A stretch of DNA of 64,000 nucleotides, taken from assembly GCF_000013365.1 (NCBI RefSeq), contig NC_007778.1, positions 3,844,001-3,908,000 on the forward strand, read 5' to 3'. The position numbers and the translations under genes are program-made. The notes beneath the pieces were generated by a model. It saw nothing but the letters and a program-made list of their open reading frames with translations, was not told the DNA's origin and did no database searches. This stretch comes from Rhodopseudomonas palustris HaA2 (GTDB taxonomy: Bacteria > Pseudomonadota > Alphaproteobacteria > Rhizobiales > Xanthobacteraceae). Below, one piece after another: positions 17,339 to 26,351 of this stretch (position 1 is its first letter; each line of letters starts with the position of its first letter).

Positions 17339-18676
17339 ATGCGTGTCATCGTCGTCGGCGGCGGCATCGCCGGACTAGGCGCGGCTCATCGGTTGCGCGA
17401 GGATGGCCACGAGGTCGTCCTGCTCGAACAGGACACCGAAGCCGGCGGCCGCTGTCGCTCCGTGCATTGGCACGGCGTCTGGGCGGTCACCGGGGCATTC
17501 GCCTTTCTCGGCGCCGAAACCAATCTCACCGATCTCGCCCGCAAGCTCGGCATCGATCAGCCCGATGGCATGGTCGACCTCACCGCCGCCCATCAATGGA
17601 ACGTGCTGGTCGAGCGCAAGCGGACCGTGGCGTTCGGCGCCTTCGACCTGATCAGCGCCGCGAAGCATCCGGCGATTCCACTGCTCGAAAAAGCCAAGCT
17701 GCTGGCGACGCTGCCGAAGCTCGCCCAGATCGCCGTTGCCGGCGATCCGCGCGACATCACCAGCGCTGCAGCATTGGACGACGTCAATGCCTGCGAATAT
17801 TTCCGGCGCTACTCGCCGACCTTCGTCGATTACTTCCTCGAACCGTGCGTGGCGATGTTCTGCGGCTATGGCGAGGACGACTACTCGCTGGCCTGGACCG
17901 CCTGGAGCACGGCCGGACGACTGTCCTGGTCGGGCGACCGGATCTGGAGCTTCAAGGAGCGCGGCGCAGGCCGGATCACCTACGAGCTCGGTCGCAACCT
18001 CGCCGCCGATCCGCAGGTCGATCTCCGGCTCGGCTGCCGGGCCCGAGCGGTGCGCTACGATGCCGACGGGGTGCAGGTCGACATCCAGCAGGACGGGCGC
18101 GCCGAGACACTCAGCGGCGATGCCGTCGTCATCGCGGTGCCCGGCAACAAGGTGGCGGCGCTGATGCCGACGCTGGACGATGCGCGCCGCGGCTTCTTCG
18201 ACAGCATCGATTATTCCGGTCACCACATCGTGTACTACCTGCTCGACCGCCCCAAGGGCGATCTGCTCGACACCTACGTGCTGCCCGCGGCCGACGGCTT
18301 TCGCCGCACCGGCAATCTGCGCTTCACCGACATGGGCAACGGCACCACCTTCGCGCATTCGCAATGGAAGGATTTTGGCTGCCGGCAGCACGCCGGCGCC
18401 AGCACCGCGGAGCTGCTGACCATCGCCTGGGGCGACGTCGTCGACGCCCTGCCGCAACTGGCTGAGACGCGGGTGATCGACAGCTTCATCTCGCGGCAGC
18501 CGGACGCCATCTGCAAACGACCGAAGGGCTACATCCGCAGCCTGCAGCGTTTTCGCGACCTCGGACCGCTGCCCCGCGTCGCGTTCTGCGGCGACTATCT
18601 CACCAACAGCACGGTCGGCCAGTCGCATTGGTCGGGGCTGAAGGCGGCGGAGGACCTGATCGGGCGCGGCTACTAG
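17339..18676 (+). CDS. FAD-dependent amine-oxidase/phytoene-desaturase-type oxidoreductase
   Basis: 445 residues. The N-terminal dinucleotide-binding fold MRVIVVGGGIAGLGAAHRL (GGGIAG at 7-12) continues with the acidic residue of VVLLEQD and then GGRCRS, as in the protoporphyrinogen oxidase, phytoene desaturase and squalene-associated desaturase families. The C-terminal FAD-closing motif is FCGDYLTNSTVGQSHWSGLKA. There is no signal peptide. Substrate is unknown: no carotenoid or haem gene is adjacent. The stop codon overlaps that of the convergent LuxR gene by two bases. A C11 tract precedes the gene. Confidence 0.78.
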   Translation: MRVIVVGGGIAGLGAAHRLREDGHEVVLLEQDTEAGGRCRSVHWHGVWAVTGAFAFLGAETNLTDLARKLGIDQPDGMVDLTAAHQWNVLVERKRTVAFGAFDLISAAKHPAIPLLEKAKLLATLPKLAQIAVAGDPRDITSAAALDDVNACEYFRRYSPTFVDYFLEPCVAMFCGYGEDDYSLAWTAWSTAGRLSWSGDRIWSFKERGAGRITYELGRNLAADPQVDLRLGCRARAVRYDADGVQVDIQQDGRAETLSGDAVVIAVPGNKVAALMPTLDDARRGFFDSIDYSGHHIVYYLLDRPKGDLLDTYVLPAADGFRRTGNLRFTDMGNGTTFAHSQWKDFGCRQHAGASTAELLTIAWGDVVDALPQLAETRVIDSFISRQPDAICKRPKGYIRSLQRFRDLGPLPRVAFCGDYLTNSTVGQSHWSGLKAAEDLIGRGY

Positions 18677-19422
18677 CCCGGCCGGGCCGTTTCACGCTGC
18701 GATCCGATCAGCGCGCTCAGTTCGGTGCGGTTGCGCGTGCCGGTCTTGTCGAGCACCGCGCGCATGTGATTCTTGATCGTCCACGGGCTGGCATCGAGCA
18801 TGCGCGCGATCGATTTGTTCGGATGGCCGGCCGCCGCCAGCGCCGCGACCTGCCGTTCGCGCGGCGTCAACGCGTGCAACGGATCGTTGCCGGCAAACAG
18901 CGGCACCGTCGCCGCACCGCGCGCGATGACGCCGTGATACGCCATCTCCAGCAGCGGCAGCAGCGCCAGCGCCAGCCCGCGGTCACGCTCGTCGAAATCG
19001 CCGTGCCCGGCGTCGCGGACCAGACTGAGCGCGCCGACGATGCGGTTCTGCTCACGCAGCGCCATGATCAGCACGAAGCCGGCGCCGCTGTCGGCCAGCA
19101 GCGTCTCGCGCGGGAGCGCCGCGCGGCGGGTAGCCGGCAGCAACTCCGACAGCCGCGTCACGCCGTTCTCCGACGCCTCCCGATCGAGCCAACTCCGGAT
19201 CGGATCGCGCGCCCTCACCTCGGCGCAATAATGCGCCTGGCACCAGGACGGCCAGTTGACGAAATGCATCTCGCCCGGCCGCCCGCGCTGCCGGTCGGAC
19301 AACACCGCCCGCGACGCCCCGAACACCGGCCGCAGCGACAGCATCGCCGCCTCGGCGAACGCCGCCGGCGTGGCAGGGCGCGACAGATCGGAGGCGACGG
19401 CGGCAGAATCGTGGATCGGCAT
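18673..19422 (-). CDS. LuxR-family transcriptional regulator
   Basis: 249 residues. The C-terminal 65 residues are a LuxR/GerE helix-turn-helix ([20 protein letters not shown], then [16 protein letters not shown]). The N-terminal part (about 15-170) is a GAF-like sensory region without a recognised ligand motif; it lacks a receiver aspartate pattern and the usual autoinducer-domain tryptophans. The start is taken at the ATG at 19422 (MPIHDSAAV); the frame extends to 19533 with unlikely composition. It is divergent from vapB. The target is unknown; the convergent FAD oxidoreductase is a possible but unsupported one. Confidence 0.78.
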   Translation of the reverse strand: MPIHDSAAVASDLSRPATPAAFAEAAMLSLRPVFGASRAVLSDRQRGRPGEMHFVNWPSWCQAHYCAEVRARDPIRSWLDREASENGVTRLSELLPATRRAALPRETLLADSGAGFVLIMALREQNRIVGALSLVRDAGHGDFDERDRGLALALLPLLEMAYHGVIARGAATVPLFAGNDPLHALTPRERQVAALAAAGHPNKSIARMLDASPWTIKNHMRAVLDKTGTRNRTELSALIGSQRETARPG

Positions 19423-19628
19423 TCGCGGCTCGCTGTGATGGCGGGTGCACCGTGCCGATCGCGAAGCGACGGCGGCACTGCCCGGTAGCGGTGCGCCTAT
19501 CAAACCGGTTGGCGGCGAAAGGGGCAAGAGCACATAGATGCGGGACGCGTTGCACGGGCGATCAGCGTTCGAGCGAACGCCGGTTCATGATGTCCATGCT
19601 GATGAATTTCACGAGCATGGAGGCCGCC

Positions 19629-19892
19629 ATGACATCTCGGACCGCCAAGATTCTCACCACCGGCCGCGGCCAGTTCGTCAGGCTCCCGGCCGAGTTCCGC
19701 TTCGAGGGCAGCGAAGTCTACGTTCACCGCGATCCCAGAACCGGCGACGTCATCCTGTCCCGCAAGCCGGATTCCTGGGACGGCCTGATCGAGCTTCACC
19801 GATCGGCGGATGTGCCTGACAACTTCATAGGACCGTCCGCCCGCAACCAGCCGCCGCAGGACCGGGATCCGTTCGAAGGCTGGAGCGAATGA
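19629..19892 (+). CDS. vapB: VapB-like antitoxin
   Basis: 87 residues with an N-terminal AbrB-type swapped-hairpin DNA-binding segment ([20 protein letters not shown], then a V-x-V-x-R strand) and an acidic, Pro-rich C-terminus that would wrap a toxin. This matches the VapB/AntiA family, which represses its own operon and neutralises a PIN-domain toxin. The ATG at 19629 has GGAG nearby. Its stop overlaps by 4 bases (ATGA) the start of a vapC-like frame, the usual coupled order. As the toxin looks broken, the antitoxin may be an orphan kept for regulation or anti-addiction. Confidence 0.78.
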   Translation: MTSRTAKILTTGRGQFVRLPAEFRFEGSEVYVHRDPRTGDVILSRKPDSWDGLIELHRSADVPDNFIGPSARNQPPQDRDPFEGWSE

Positions 19893-20266
19893 ACGGTGAG
19901 ATGCTCGATACCATCGCTACCAGCCACATTATCCGAGGCGATAAGCGCGGGATAATCGAGCGGCTGGTCGCATTGCCGATCTCGAACGTCGTCATCTCCT
20001 CGATCAGCGAAATTGCGACACGGTCGCAATTAAGGGCCAAACTGCGCCACGGAGGGAACTCGCACTGGCTTCTGCTCGGTGTAACCCATCGAAAATGCAA
20101 AAGCGCGATCTGGTGCATATTCTTGATCTATGCTCATCCGCGCGAACGGCAGCTTTCTGATCGGATGATGGCAACGGGACTAACGACCGGAGGCGGACCT
20201 TCCGTGGCGAGCTGCCGCTACTGGCGCAATTCGCGATGGTCAATGTCCTTACGCTTGACCGACTAG
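19889..20266 (+). pseudogene. vapC toxin remnant (PIN domain N-terminus only)
   Basis: The first 45 or so codons read like a VapC PIN toxin: MLDT, then SHIIRGD, then LVALPISNVVISSISE. After that the reading frame (125 codons to a stop at 20264) shows no PIN features; the distal acidic residues of the active site are absent. Near the start the usual LDTN is LDTI, so the Asn next to the first catalytic Asp is lost. The downstream sequence is also low in GC. It is best read as a decayed or recombined toxin. The frame starts in a 4-base overlap with vapB. Confidence 0.7.
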
Positions 20267-20640
20267 CAAGCGCCTGCCTGTTGTGCCCCGTAGGTTGCTT
20301 GGCTCTCAGTGTACCCATCGCCGGCACTTGATGAAAGTTGCCTGATGAGGCCTTTGCAAGAGAACCCCGAAATGCTGAGGTACTGTTTCGCAGACCTTAT
20401 CGCCTGCTTATTCCAATCAATGTTCAGACTATCTACTGCTACGGTGGCATCGGCAATATCATAACCATCGCCAGCATCTGATGAGAGTTGGCGGATCAGA
20501 CCGCGTCGCGAGAAGCCTGAGATATTGAGGTACTGTTTCGCAGATCTAACGGCATTGTTCTGGGGCCCAGTCAAACTTTGCGCCCATGTAGGCTCGGCAG
20601 TCAACAAAGCGGCAATCAATGACAATTTCAAGAATTTCAT
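20263..20640 (-). CDS. Exported protein with two tandem Ltp domains
   Basis: 125 residues. A signal peptide (MKFLKLSLIAALLTAEPTWA) is followed by two similar modules: one with AVRSAKQYLNISGFSRRGLI and one with AIRSAKQYLSISGFSCKGLI. Each continues with RQLSS and a DGY motif. This is the Ltp domain (host cell surface-exposed lipoprotein family), best known from a Streptococcus thermophilus phage protein that blocks superinfection. There is no lipobox Cys, so the protein is probably soluble in the periplasm. At DNA level the modules are direct repeats offset by 150 bases (about 20311-20404 and 20461-20554). Low GC and its neighbours indicate horizontal origin. The ATG at 20640 is chosen because it starts the signal peptide. 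Confidence 0.72.
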   Translation of the reverse strand: MKFLKLSLIAALLTAEPTWAQSLTGPQNNAVRSAKQYLNISGFSRRGLIRQLSSDAGDGYDIADATVAVDSLNIDWNKQAIRSAKQYLSISGFSCKGLIRQLSSSAGDGYTESQATYGAQQAGAC

Positions 20641-20667
20641 GATTCTAATCGTCTCCATCCTATACAA

Positions 20668-20910
20668 TCAATCCTAGCAACCCGACCGGCCTTGGGCCAC
20701 GCCTATGATGCAAATGAGCGGATATGCTCGACTTCTGCTTCGGGTCAAGTACAGCTCTCCCCAACTGATCCTGCTGCGTCCGCTTCGGAGAGCGTCAACG
20801 CAGTCCGCAGCGGATCGGCTATCGCCACACTCATCAGGTCCTTTGCAAGTCGAACAAACGGAGCGCCCGGCATCTGCGAAAGATTGGCAGTCCGCGCCCA
20901 TGACTTCCTC
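20668..20910. other. Low-GC intergenic stretch downstream of nadE
   Basis: 243 bases between the Ltp gene start and the nadE stop. Short frames are open on both strands, but none has a ribosome site, a start in a sensible place or a recognisable domain. It probably contains the Ltp promoter and the right edge of the accessory pocket. Confidence 0.4.
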
Positions 20911-22671
20911 CTACCCCTCGAACGCCTCGCTCGACGCACGCCCTGCCCGCATCACCAGCGCCTCGTCCGGCTCGGCCAGCGCCTCGGCCTTGTCGCGAAA
21001 ACGGTTGGTGATCGGGTAGCGGCGGTCGCGGCCGAAGTTCTTGCGGGTCACCTTGACGCCGGGGGCGGCCTGGCGGCGCTTGTATTCGGCGATGTTGAGG
21101 AGGCGGTCGATCCGCATCACGGTGTCCTTGTCGAAGCCCTCGGCGACGATCGACGCCAGCGGCTGCTCGCGTTCGACCAGGCGTTCGAGGATGGCGTCGA
21201 GCACCTCGTAGGGCGGCAGCGAATCCTGGTCGGTCTGGTTTTCACGCAGTTCCGCGGTCGGCGGACGGACGATGATGCTTTCCGGGATCACCTCACCGTC
21301 GGGGCCGAGCGCGCCGTCGGGCTTCCAGCGATTGCGCAGGCTGGAGAGGCGGAACACTTGCGTCTTGTAGATGTCCTTGATCGGATTGAAGCCGCCGTTC
21401 ATGTCGCCATACAGCGTGGCGTAGCCGACGCTCATTTCCGACTTGTTACCCGTGGTGACCACCATCGCGCCGGTCTTGTTGGAGATCGCCATCAGCAGCG
21501 TGCCGCGGGTGCGCGCCTGCAGGTTTTCTTCGGTGATGTCGCGCGCGAGGCCGGCGAACGGCTTCGCCAGGATCGCCTCGAAGCCTTCCACCGCCTGAGC
21601 GATCGGCAGCACCTCGTAGCCGAAGCCCAGCGCATTCGCGAGCCTACTGGCATCGTCGAGCGAGATCTGCGCGGTGTAGCGGAACGGCAGCATCACGCCG
21701 CGGACCCTGCCCGCGCCGAGCGCATCGACCGCGATCGCGGCGCACAGCGCGGAATCGATGCCGCCGGAGATGCCGAGCAGCACACCGGGGAAACCGTTCT
21801 TGCGGACGTAGTCGCGTAGCCCCAGCACGCAGGCGGCGTAGTCGCCCTCGTCGCCGTCGGGCACCGCCGCCACCGGGCCATCGCAGCGCCAGCCATCCGC
21901 GCTCTTCTGCCAGACCAGCGTGGTGATGCATTCGGCGAAGGCGGGGAGTTGCGCGGCGAGCGAGCGGTCGGCGTTGAGCGCAAAGGATGCGCCGTCGAAC
22001 ACCAGTTCGTCCTGGCCGCCGACCTGATTGAGATAGACCAGCGGCAGATCGCTCTCGGTGACGCGGGCGACCTGCACCGACAGCCGCAGATCGCCCTTGC
22101 CGCGCGCGTAGGGTGAGCCGTTCGGCACGATCAGGATTTCGGCGCCGGTCTCGGCCAAGCACTCGACGACGTTCTCGTAGTCCTCGGACTCCTCGAGCCA
22201 GGTGTCCTCGCAGATCGGCACGCCGACGCGGACGCCGCGGATCGTCACCGGACCCGCCACCGGCCCGCGCGCGAACACGCGCTTCTCGTCGAACACGCCG
22301 TAGTTCGGCAGATTGACCTTGAAGCGGATCGCCGCGATGCGGCCGCCGTCGAGCAATGCGCAGGCGTTGTAGAGCTTGCCGCCGTCGACCCAGGGCGAGC
22401 CGATCAGCATTGCCGGCCCGCCATCGGCGGTCTCGCGCGCCAGTTCCTCGACCGCCGCGCGGCACGCGGCCTGAAACGCCGGCTTCAGCACCAGATCTTC
22501 CGGCGGATAGCCGGAGATGAACAGCTCGGGAAAGACGATGACATCGGCGTTCTCGGCCGCGGCCTGCGCACGCGCCGCGCGCGCCATCGCGGCGTTGCCG
22601 GTGATGTCGCCGACCGTCGGATTGAGCTGGGCGAGCGAGATCGTGAAACGGGCGGCTGTGTTGGTCATCAC
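20911..22671 (-). CDS. nadE: Glutamine-dependent NAD+ synthase
   Basis: 586-residue two-domain enzyme making NAD+ from deamido-NAD+, ATP and glutamine. The N-terminal nitrilase-type glutaminase has the triad Glu49 (VFPELF), Lys118 (FKVNLPNYGVFDEKR) and Cys154 (PICEDTW). The C-terminal synthetase has the ATP-binding P-loop SGGIDS at 302-307 and further down GNKSEMSVGYATLYGDMNGG. The length is right for the glutamine-using form. It follows dgkA by about 40 bases on the same strand. A tandem ATG pair marks the start. Confidence 0.95.
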   Translation of the reverse strand: MMTNTAARFTISLAQLNPTVGDITGNAAMARAARAQAAAENADVIVFPELFISGYPPEDLVLKPAFQAACRAAVEELARETADGGPAMLIGSPWVDGGKLYNACALLDGGRIAAIRFKVNLPNYGVFDEKRVFARGPVAGPVTIRGVRVGVPICEDTWLEESEDYENVVECLAETGAEILIVPNGSPYARGKGDLRLSVQVARVTESDLPLVYLNQVGGQDELVFDGASFALNADRSLAAQLPAFAECITTLVWQKSADGWRCDGPVAAVPDGDEGDYAACVLGLRDYVRKNGFPGVLLGISGGIDSALCAAIAVDALGAGRVRGVMLPFRYTAQISLDDASRLANALGFGYEVLPIAQAVEGFEAILAKPFAGLARDITEENLQARTRGTLLMAISNKTGAMVVTTGNKSEMSVGYATLYGDMNGGFNPIKDIYKTQVFRLSSLRNRWKPDGALGPDGEVIPESIIVRPPTAELRENQTDQDSLPPYEVLDAILERLVEREQPLASIVAEGFDKDTVMRIDRLLNIAEYKRRQAAPGVKVTRKNFGRDRRYPITNRFRDKAEALAEPDEALVMRAGRASSEAFEG

Positions 22672-22712
22672 CGAGATTTAGCCGCCCCCTGCCCGCTTCG
22701 CAATCGGGGGAA

Positions 22713-23075
22713 CTAGAACAGCCCCATGCGCTCGCCGAGCGCGAACAGCCAGACCATCCCGGCAATGGCGAGGGCGACCCCGACCGCGGCCGAGCCCATG
22801 TCCTTGACCCGGCCGATCTGCGGATCATGTTCGGTGGTGAGGCGATCGGCGAGCTTCTCGATCGCGGTGTTGAGCAGTTCGACCACGATCACCAGGGCGA
22901 CCACGGCGATCAGTTCGACGCGGCGTGACGCCGTCGTGCCGATCAGCCACGCGGCCGGAACCGCGATCACCAGCGCGACCAGTTCCTCGCGGATCGCCTG
23001 CTCGGAGCGGATCGCGAATTTGAGTCCGCGCCACGAATTGATCGTCGCCCGCCAGAACCTCAGCAACTGACCCAC
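22713..23075 (-). CDS. dgkA: Diacylglycerol kinase (DgkA type)
   Basis: 120-residue inner-membrane kinase with three helices, phosphorylating diacylglycerol to phosphatidic acid for phospholipid recycling. The family signature VVELLNTAIEKLAD is at about 66-79 (catalytic Glu/Asn), then HDPQIGRVKDMGSAAV, the nucleotide-binding part. The amphipathic N-terminal helix is present (RFWRATINSWRGLKFAIRSE). The start is GTG at 23075. A dispersed repeat begins 13 bases upstream of it. It is co-directional with nadE. Confidence 0.93.
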   Translation of the reverse strand: MGQLLRFWRATINSWRGLKFAIRSEQAIREELVALVIAVPAAWLIGTTASRRVELIAVVALVIVVELLNTAIEKLADRLTTEHDPQIGRVKDMGSAAVGVALAIAGMVWLFALGERMGLF

Positions 23076-23088
23076 AGCCCCTATTTGT

Positions 23089-23177
23089 CGTCATGCCCGC
23101 GCTTGTCGCGGGCATCCACGTCTTCGGAGGCGACGCCAAGTAAGGCGTGGATGGCCGGGACGAACCCGGCCATGACG
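23089..23177. repeat. Dispersed palindromic repeat, family C
   Basis: Outer ends CGTCATGCCCGC... and ...CCGGCCATGACG are imperfect inverted repeats. Internal short hairpins are CCCGCGCTTGTCGCGGG and GGCCGGGACGAACCCGGCC. It lies between dgkA and the DAHP synthase gene, very close to the dgkA start, so it could affect that transcript's 5' end. Confidence 0.7.
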
Positions 23178-23206
23178 GAAGAGAGATCGATGATGGTGGC
23201 CGACTC

Positions 23207-24595
23207 TTACAGCCCCGCCGCGACCGGCAGCGGACTGACCTTGCCGGCCCGACCCTGCTTCAAGAGATCCGCGATCAGGAACGCCATGTCGATCGACTGC
23301 TCGGCATTGAGCCGCGGATCGCAGGCGGTGTGATAGCGGTTGTTGAGGTCCTCATCGGTGATCGCGCGGGCGCCGCCGATGCATTCGGTGACGTTCTGCC
23401 CGGTCATCTCCAGATGCACGCCGCCGGCATGGGTGCCTTCCGCGGCGTGGATGGTGAAGAACGAGCGCACCTCCGACAGGATGCGATCGAACGGCCGGGT
23501 CTTGTAGCCGGAGTTCGACGTGATGGTGTTGCCGTGCATCGGATCGCACGACCACACCACCTTGCGGCCCTCGCGCTGCACGGCGCGGATCATCGCCGGC
23601 AGGTGATCGCCGATCTTCTCATGGCCGAACCGGCCGATCAGCGTCAGCCGGCCCGGCTCGTTGTCGGGATTGAGCACGTCGATCAGCTTCAAGAGTTCGT
23701 CGGTCTTCAGCGACGGGCCGCATTTCAGCCCGATCGGATTCTTGATGCCGCGGAAATACTCGACATGGGCGTGATCGAGCTGGCGGGTGCGGTCGCCGAT
23801 CCACAGCATGTGGCCGCTGGTCGCGTACCAATCGCCGGTGGTCGAGTCGACGCGGGTCATCGCCTGCTCGTAGCCGAGCAGCAACGCTTCGTGGCTGGTG
23901 TAGAAATCGGTGGTGCCGAGCGAGCTATCGACCGCAAACGTCAGCCCGCAGGCGCGCATGAAATCGAGCGCACCGGAGACGCGATCGGCGAGATCCGCAT
24001 AGGCCTTCGACTGCGGAGAGTCGCTGACCGACTGCAGCATCCAGCGATGCACGTTCTCGACGCTGGCATAGCCGCCCTTGGCGAAGGCGCGCAGCAGGTT
24101 CAGCGTCGCCGCCGACTGCCGATAGGCCTCGAGCTGACGGCGCGGATCGGGCACGCGCGACTCCGCAGTGAAGCCAATGTCGTTGACGATGTCGCCGCGA
24201 TAGCTCGGCAGTTCGACGCCGTCGCGTTTCTCGAATGGTGCCGAGCGCGGCTTGGCGAACTGGCCGGCGATGCGGCCGACCTTCACCACCGGCGAAGCGC
24301 CCGCATAGGTCAGCACGATCGCCATCTGCAGGAAGACGCGGAACAGGTCGCGGATGTTGTTGGCGCCATGCTCGGCGAAGCTCTCGGCGCAATCGCCGCC
24401 CTGAAGCAGGAAGGATTCGCCGGCGGCGACGCTGGCCAGCGCCTTCTTCAGGTTGCGCGCCTCACCTGCAAAAACCAGCGGCGGAAAGGTCGACAGCTGC
24501 GCCTCGACGTCGCCCAGCGCCTTCGCGTCCGGGTAGTCCGGCATCTGCTGAACCGGCTTGCTGCGCCAGCTATCGGGTGTCCAACGTTCGGACAT
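23207..24595 (-). CDS. Class II (plant-type) DAHP synthase
   Basis: 462-residue 3-deoxy-D-arabino-heptulosonate 7-phosphate synthase, the first step of the shikimate pathway, joining PEP and erythrose 4-phosphate. Class II hallmarks are visible: [15 protein letters not shown] (about 75-90, Mn-binding Cys), then [14 protein letters not shown], and later [10 protein letters not shown]. No transit peptide and no chorismate-mutase fusion is present. It carries a good ribosome site (AGGAG 9 bases before ATG). It has repeat C downstream and an approximately 200-base gap to gor upstream. No other aromatic gene is nearby. Confidence 0.95.
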   Translation of the reverse strand: MSERWTPDSWRSKPVQQMPDYPDAKALGDVEAQLSTFPPLVFAGEARNLKKALASVAAGESFLLQGGDCAESFAEHGANNIRDLFRVFLQMAIVLTYAGASPVVKVGRIAGQFAKPRSAPFEKRDGVELPSYRGDIVNDIGFTAESRVPDPRRQLEAYRQSAATLNLLRAFAKGGYASVENVHRWMLQSVSDSPQSKAYADLADRVSGALDFMRACGLTFAVDSSLGTTDFYTSHEALLLGYEQAMTRVDSTTGDWYATSGHMLWIGDRTRQLDHAHVEYFRGIKNPIGLKCGPSLKTDELLKLIDVLNPDNEPGRLTLIGRFGHEKIGDHLPAMIRAVQREGRKVVWSCDPMHGNTITSNSGYKTRPFDRILSEVRSFFTIHAAEGTHAGGVHLEMTGQNVTECIGGARAITDEDLNNRYHTACDPRLNAEQSIDMAFLIADLLKQGRAGKVSPLPVAAGL

Positions 24596-24750
24596 GAGAC
24601 CAACTCCTGAGGACCTGCCGCGCTAATATATGTTCGCGAAGGCCGCGTTATACACAGCGTCCTTCCCGGCCGCTAGGTAGAATTCCGCAAAGCGTCACAA
24701 GCTGTTGCGAATAATATGGAAATCGCCACGGCGCGGCGGAATCCGCGGTT

Positions 24751-24783
24751 GCGGCAAACCCGGGGCAAACCTCGGGCAAAGCT
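24751..24783. repeat. Three 11-bp imperfect tandem units beside gor
   Basis: GCGGCAAACCC, GGGGCAAACCT and CGGGCAAAGCT follow each other directly, ending 9 bases from the gor stop. The unit matches one DNA turn. No hairpin forms. It may be chance or a small protein-binding array. Confidence 0.35.
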
Positions 24784-24792
24784 CAGGCGGGC

Positions 24793-26178
24793 TTATTCGG
24801 CGGCGTCGCGGACATAACGGGCGGTCGGCGTCCGCATCGTCACCAGTTCTTCGGCCGCGGTCGGGTGCAGTGCCATGGTGGAATCGAAGTCGGCCTTGGT
24901 CGCCTTCATCTTCACCGCAATCGCGATCACCTGGACCAGTTCGCCGGCCTCGGGCCCGACGATGTGGCAGCCGAGCACGCGATCGCTGTCGGCGTCGACG
25001 ATCAGTTTCATCAGCGTGCGGACCTGGCTGCCCGACAGCGTCGCCTTCATCGGGCGGAAGTCGGCCTTGTAGATATCGACGCGGTCGTACAGCGCGCGCG
25101 CCTGGGACTCGGTCAGGCCGACGGTGCCGACCTCCGGCTGCGAGAACACCGCGGTCGGGATGTTGGTGTAGTCGACCTGCCCAGGCCGATTGCCGAACAC
25201 GGTGTCGGCGAAGGCGTGGCCCTCGCGGATCGCCACCGGCGTCAGGTTGATGCGATGGGTGACGTCGCCGATCGCATAGATGTGCGGCACCGAGGTCTGG
25301 CAGTACTCGTTGACGGCGATGCCGCCATTGTCCGGATTGATCGCGACGCCGGTCTTTTCCAGGCCGAGATTGGCGACGTTGGGATGCCGGCCGATCGCGA
25401 ACATCACCTGGTCCGAGGCGATGCTGGAGCCGCTCGACAGATGCGAGGTGTACTCGTCGCCGAGCTTCTCGACCTTCGCCACGGTGCAGCCGGTGAGGAT
25501 GCTGATGCCGGCCCGCTCCATCTCGGTGCGGACATGGCTGCGGACATCCTCGTCGAAGCCGCGCAGAATGTTGTCGCCGCGATACACCAGGGTGACGTCG
25601 CTGCCGAGCCCGGCGAAGATGCAGGCGAATTCCAGCGCGATGTAGCCGCCGCCCTGGATCAGGATCCGCTTCGGCAGTTCCGGCAGATGAAACACCTCGT
25701 TCGACGAGATGACGTGTTCGATACCCGGAATCATCGTGCCGTGGTTGGGCGCGCCGCCGGTCGCGATCAGCACGTATTTGGCGCGCACCGTCTCGCCGGT
25801 CGACAGACGCAGCGTGTGCGGATCCTCGAACACCGCGCGCGCCTTGACGGTGCGGGCGCCCGACTTCTCGACATTGGTCGCGTAAATGCTCTCGAGCCGC
25901 GCGATCTCCTTGTCCTTGTTGGCGATCAGCGTCGGCCAGTCGAACTGCGCCTCGGCAACCGTCCAGCCGAAGCCCGCGGCGTCGCGGAAGTCGTGGTGGA
26001 AATGCGAGGCGTAGACCATCAGCTTCTTCGGCACGCAGCCGCGGATCACGCAGGTGCCGCCGAAGCGATACTCCTCGGCGACGATGACGCGGGCGCCATG
26101 GCCGGCGGCGATCCGGGCGGCGCGCACGCCGCCGGAGCCGCCACCGATGACGAACAGATCCGTATCGAACTCGGTCAT
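24793..26178 (-). CDS. gor: Glutathione-disulfide reductase
   Basis: 461-residue FAD flavoprotein reducing GSSG with NADPH. The FAD motif GGGSGGVRAARIA is at 12-24. The redox pair is Cys43 and Cys48 in GTCVIRGCVPKKL; the spacer is VIRG where classical enzymes have VNVG, a pattern seen in this group. The NADPH fold has GGGYIALEFACI. The C-terminal catalytic His is in ALHPTAAEELVTM. It is the last gene of an rpiA - DUF2059 - gor run on the minus strand, with repeat B inserted before it. It supplies reduced glutathione for the Atm1 exporter and the formaldehyde dehydrogenase elsewhere in the window. Confidence 0.94.
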   Translation of the reverse strand: MTEFDTDLFVIGGGSGGVRAARIAAGHGARVIVAEEYRFGGTCVIRGCVPKKLMVYASHFHHDFRDAAGFGWTVAEAQFDWPTLIANKDKEIARLESIYATNVEKSGARTVKARAVFEDPHTLRLSTGETVRAKYVLIATGGAPNHGTMIPGIEHVISSNEVFHLPELPKRILIQGGGYIALEFACIFAGLGSDVTLVYRGDNILRGFDEDVRSHVRTEMERAGISILTGCTVAKVEKLGDEYTSHLSSGSSIASDQVMFAIGRHPNVANLGLEKTGVAINPDNGGIAVNEYCQTSVPHIYAIGDVTHRINLTPVAIREGHAFADTVFGNRPGQVDYTNIPTAVFSQPEVGTVGLTESQARALYDRVDIYKADFRPMKATLSGSQVRTLMKLIVDADSDRVLGCHIVGPEAGELVQVIAIAVKMKATKADFDSTMALHPTAAEELVTMRTPTARYVRDAAE

Positions 26179-26221
26179 GACGTGGTCGCCCTGAGAATCG
26201 TGGCTCGAAACTTAGTTCTCC

Positions 26222-26338
26222 GTCATTGCGAGGAGCCGAGGGCGACGAAGCAATCCAGCGTCACGTCGTGGGGCTGGATTGCTTCGCGGAGCCTGTCATC
26301 GGGCCGGCCGAAGGCCGGACCCGTTGGCTCGCAATGAC
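26222..26338. repeat. Dispersed palindromic repeat, family B
   Basis: Ends are a perfect inverted repeat: GTCATTGCGAG at 26222-26232 and CTCGCAATGAC at 26328-26338. An inner perfect pair is CGAAGCAATCCAG (26246-26258) and CTGGATTGCTTCG (26274-26286), and a GGCCGG...CCGGCC hairpin is further right. It lies between the DUF2059 gene and gor. The double-nested form suits a small palindromic element moved in trans. Confidence 0.85.
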
Positions 26339-26351
26339 GAGATAAGGCCGG

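Noticed and set aside
20263-20640. Ltp protein as a lipoprotein
   Set aside because: No lipobox cysteine at the end of the signal segment (it reads TWAQS).
20674-20901. 75-codon minus-strand frame beside the Ltp gene
   Set aside because: No ribosome site, no domain and no conserved features; kept as intergenic.
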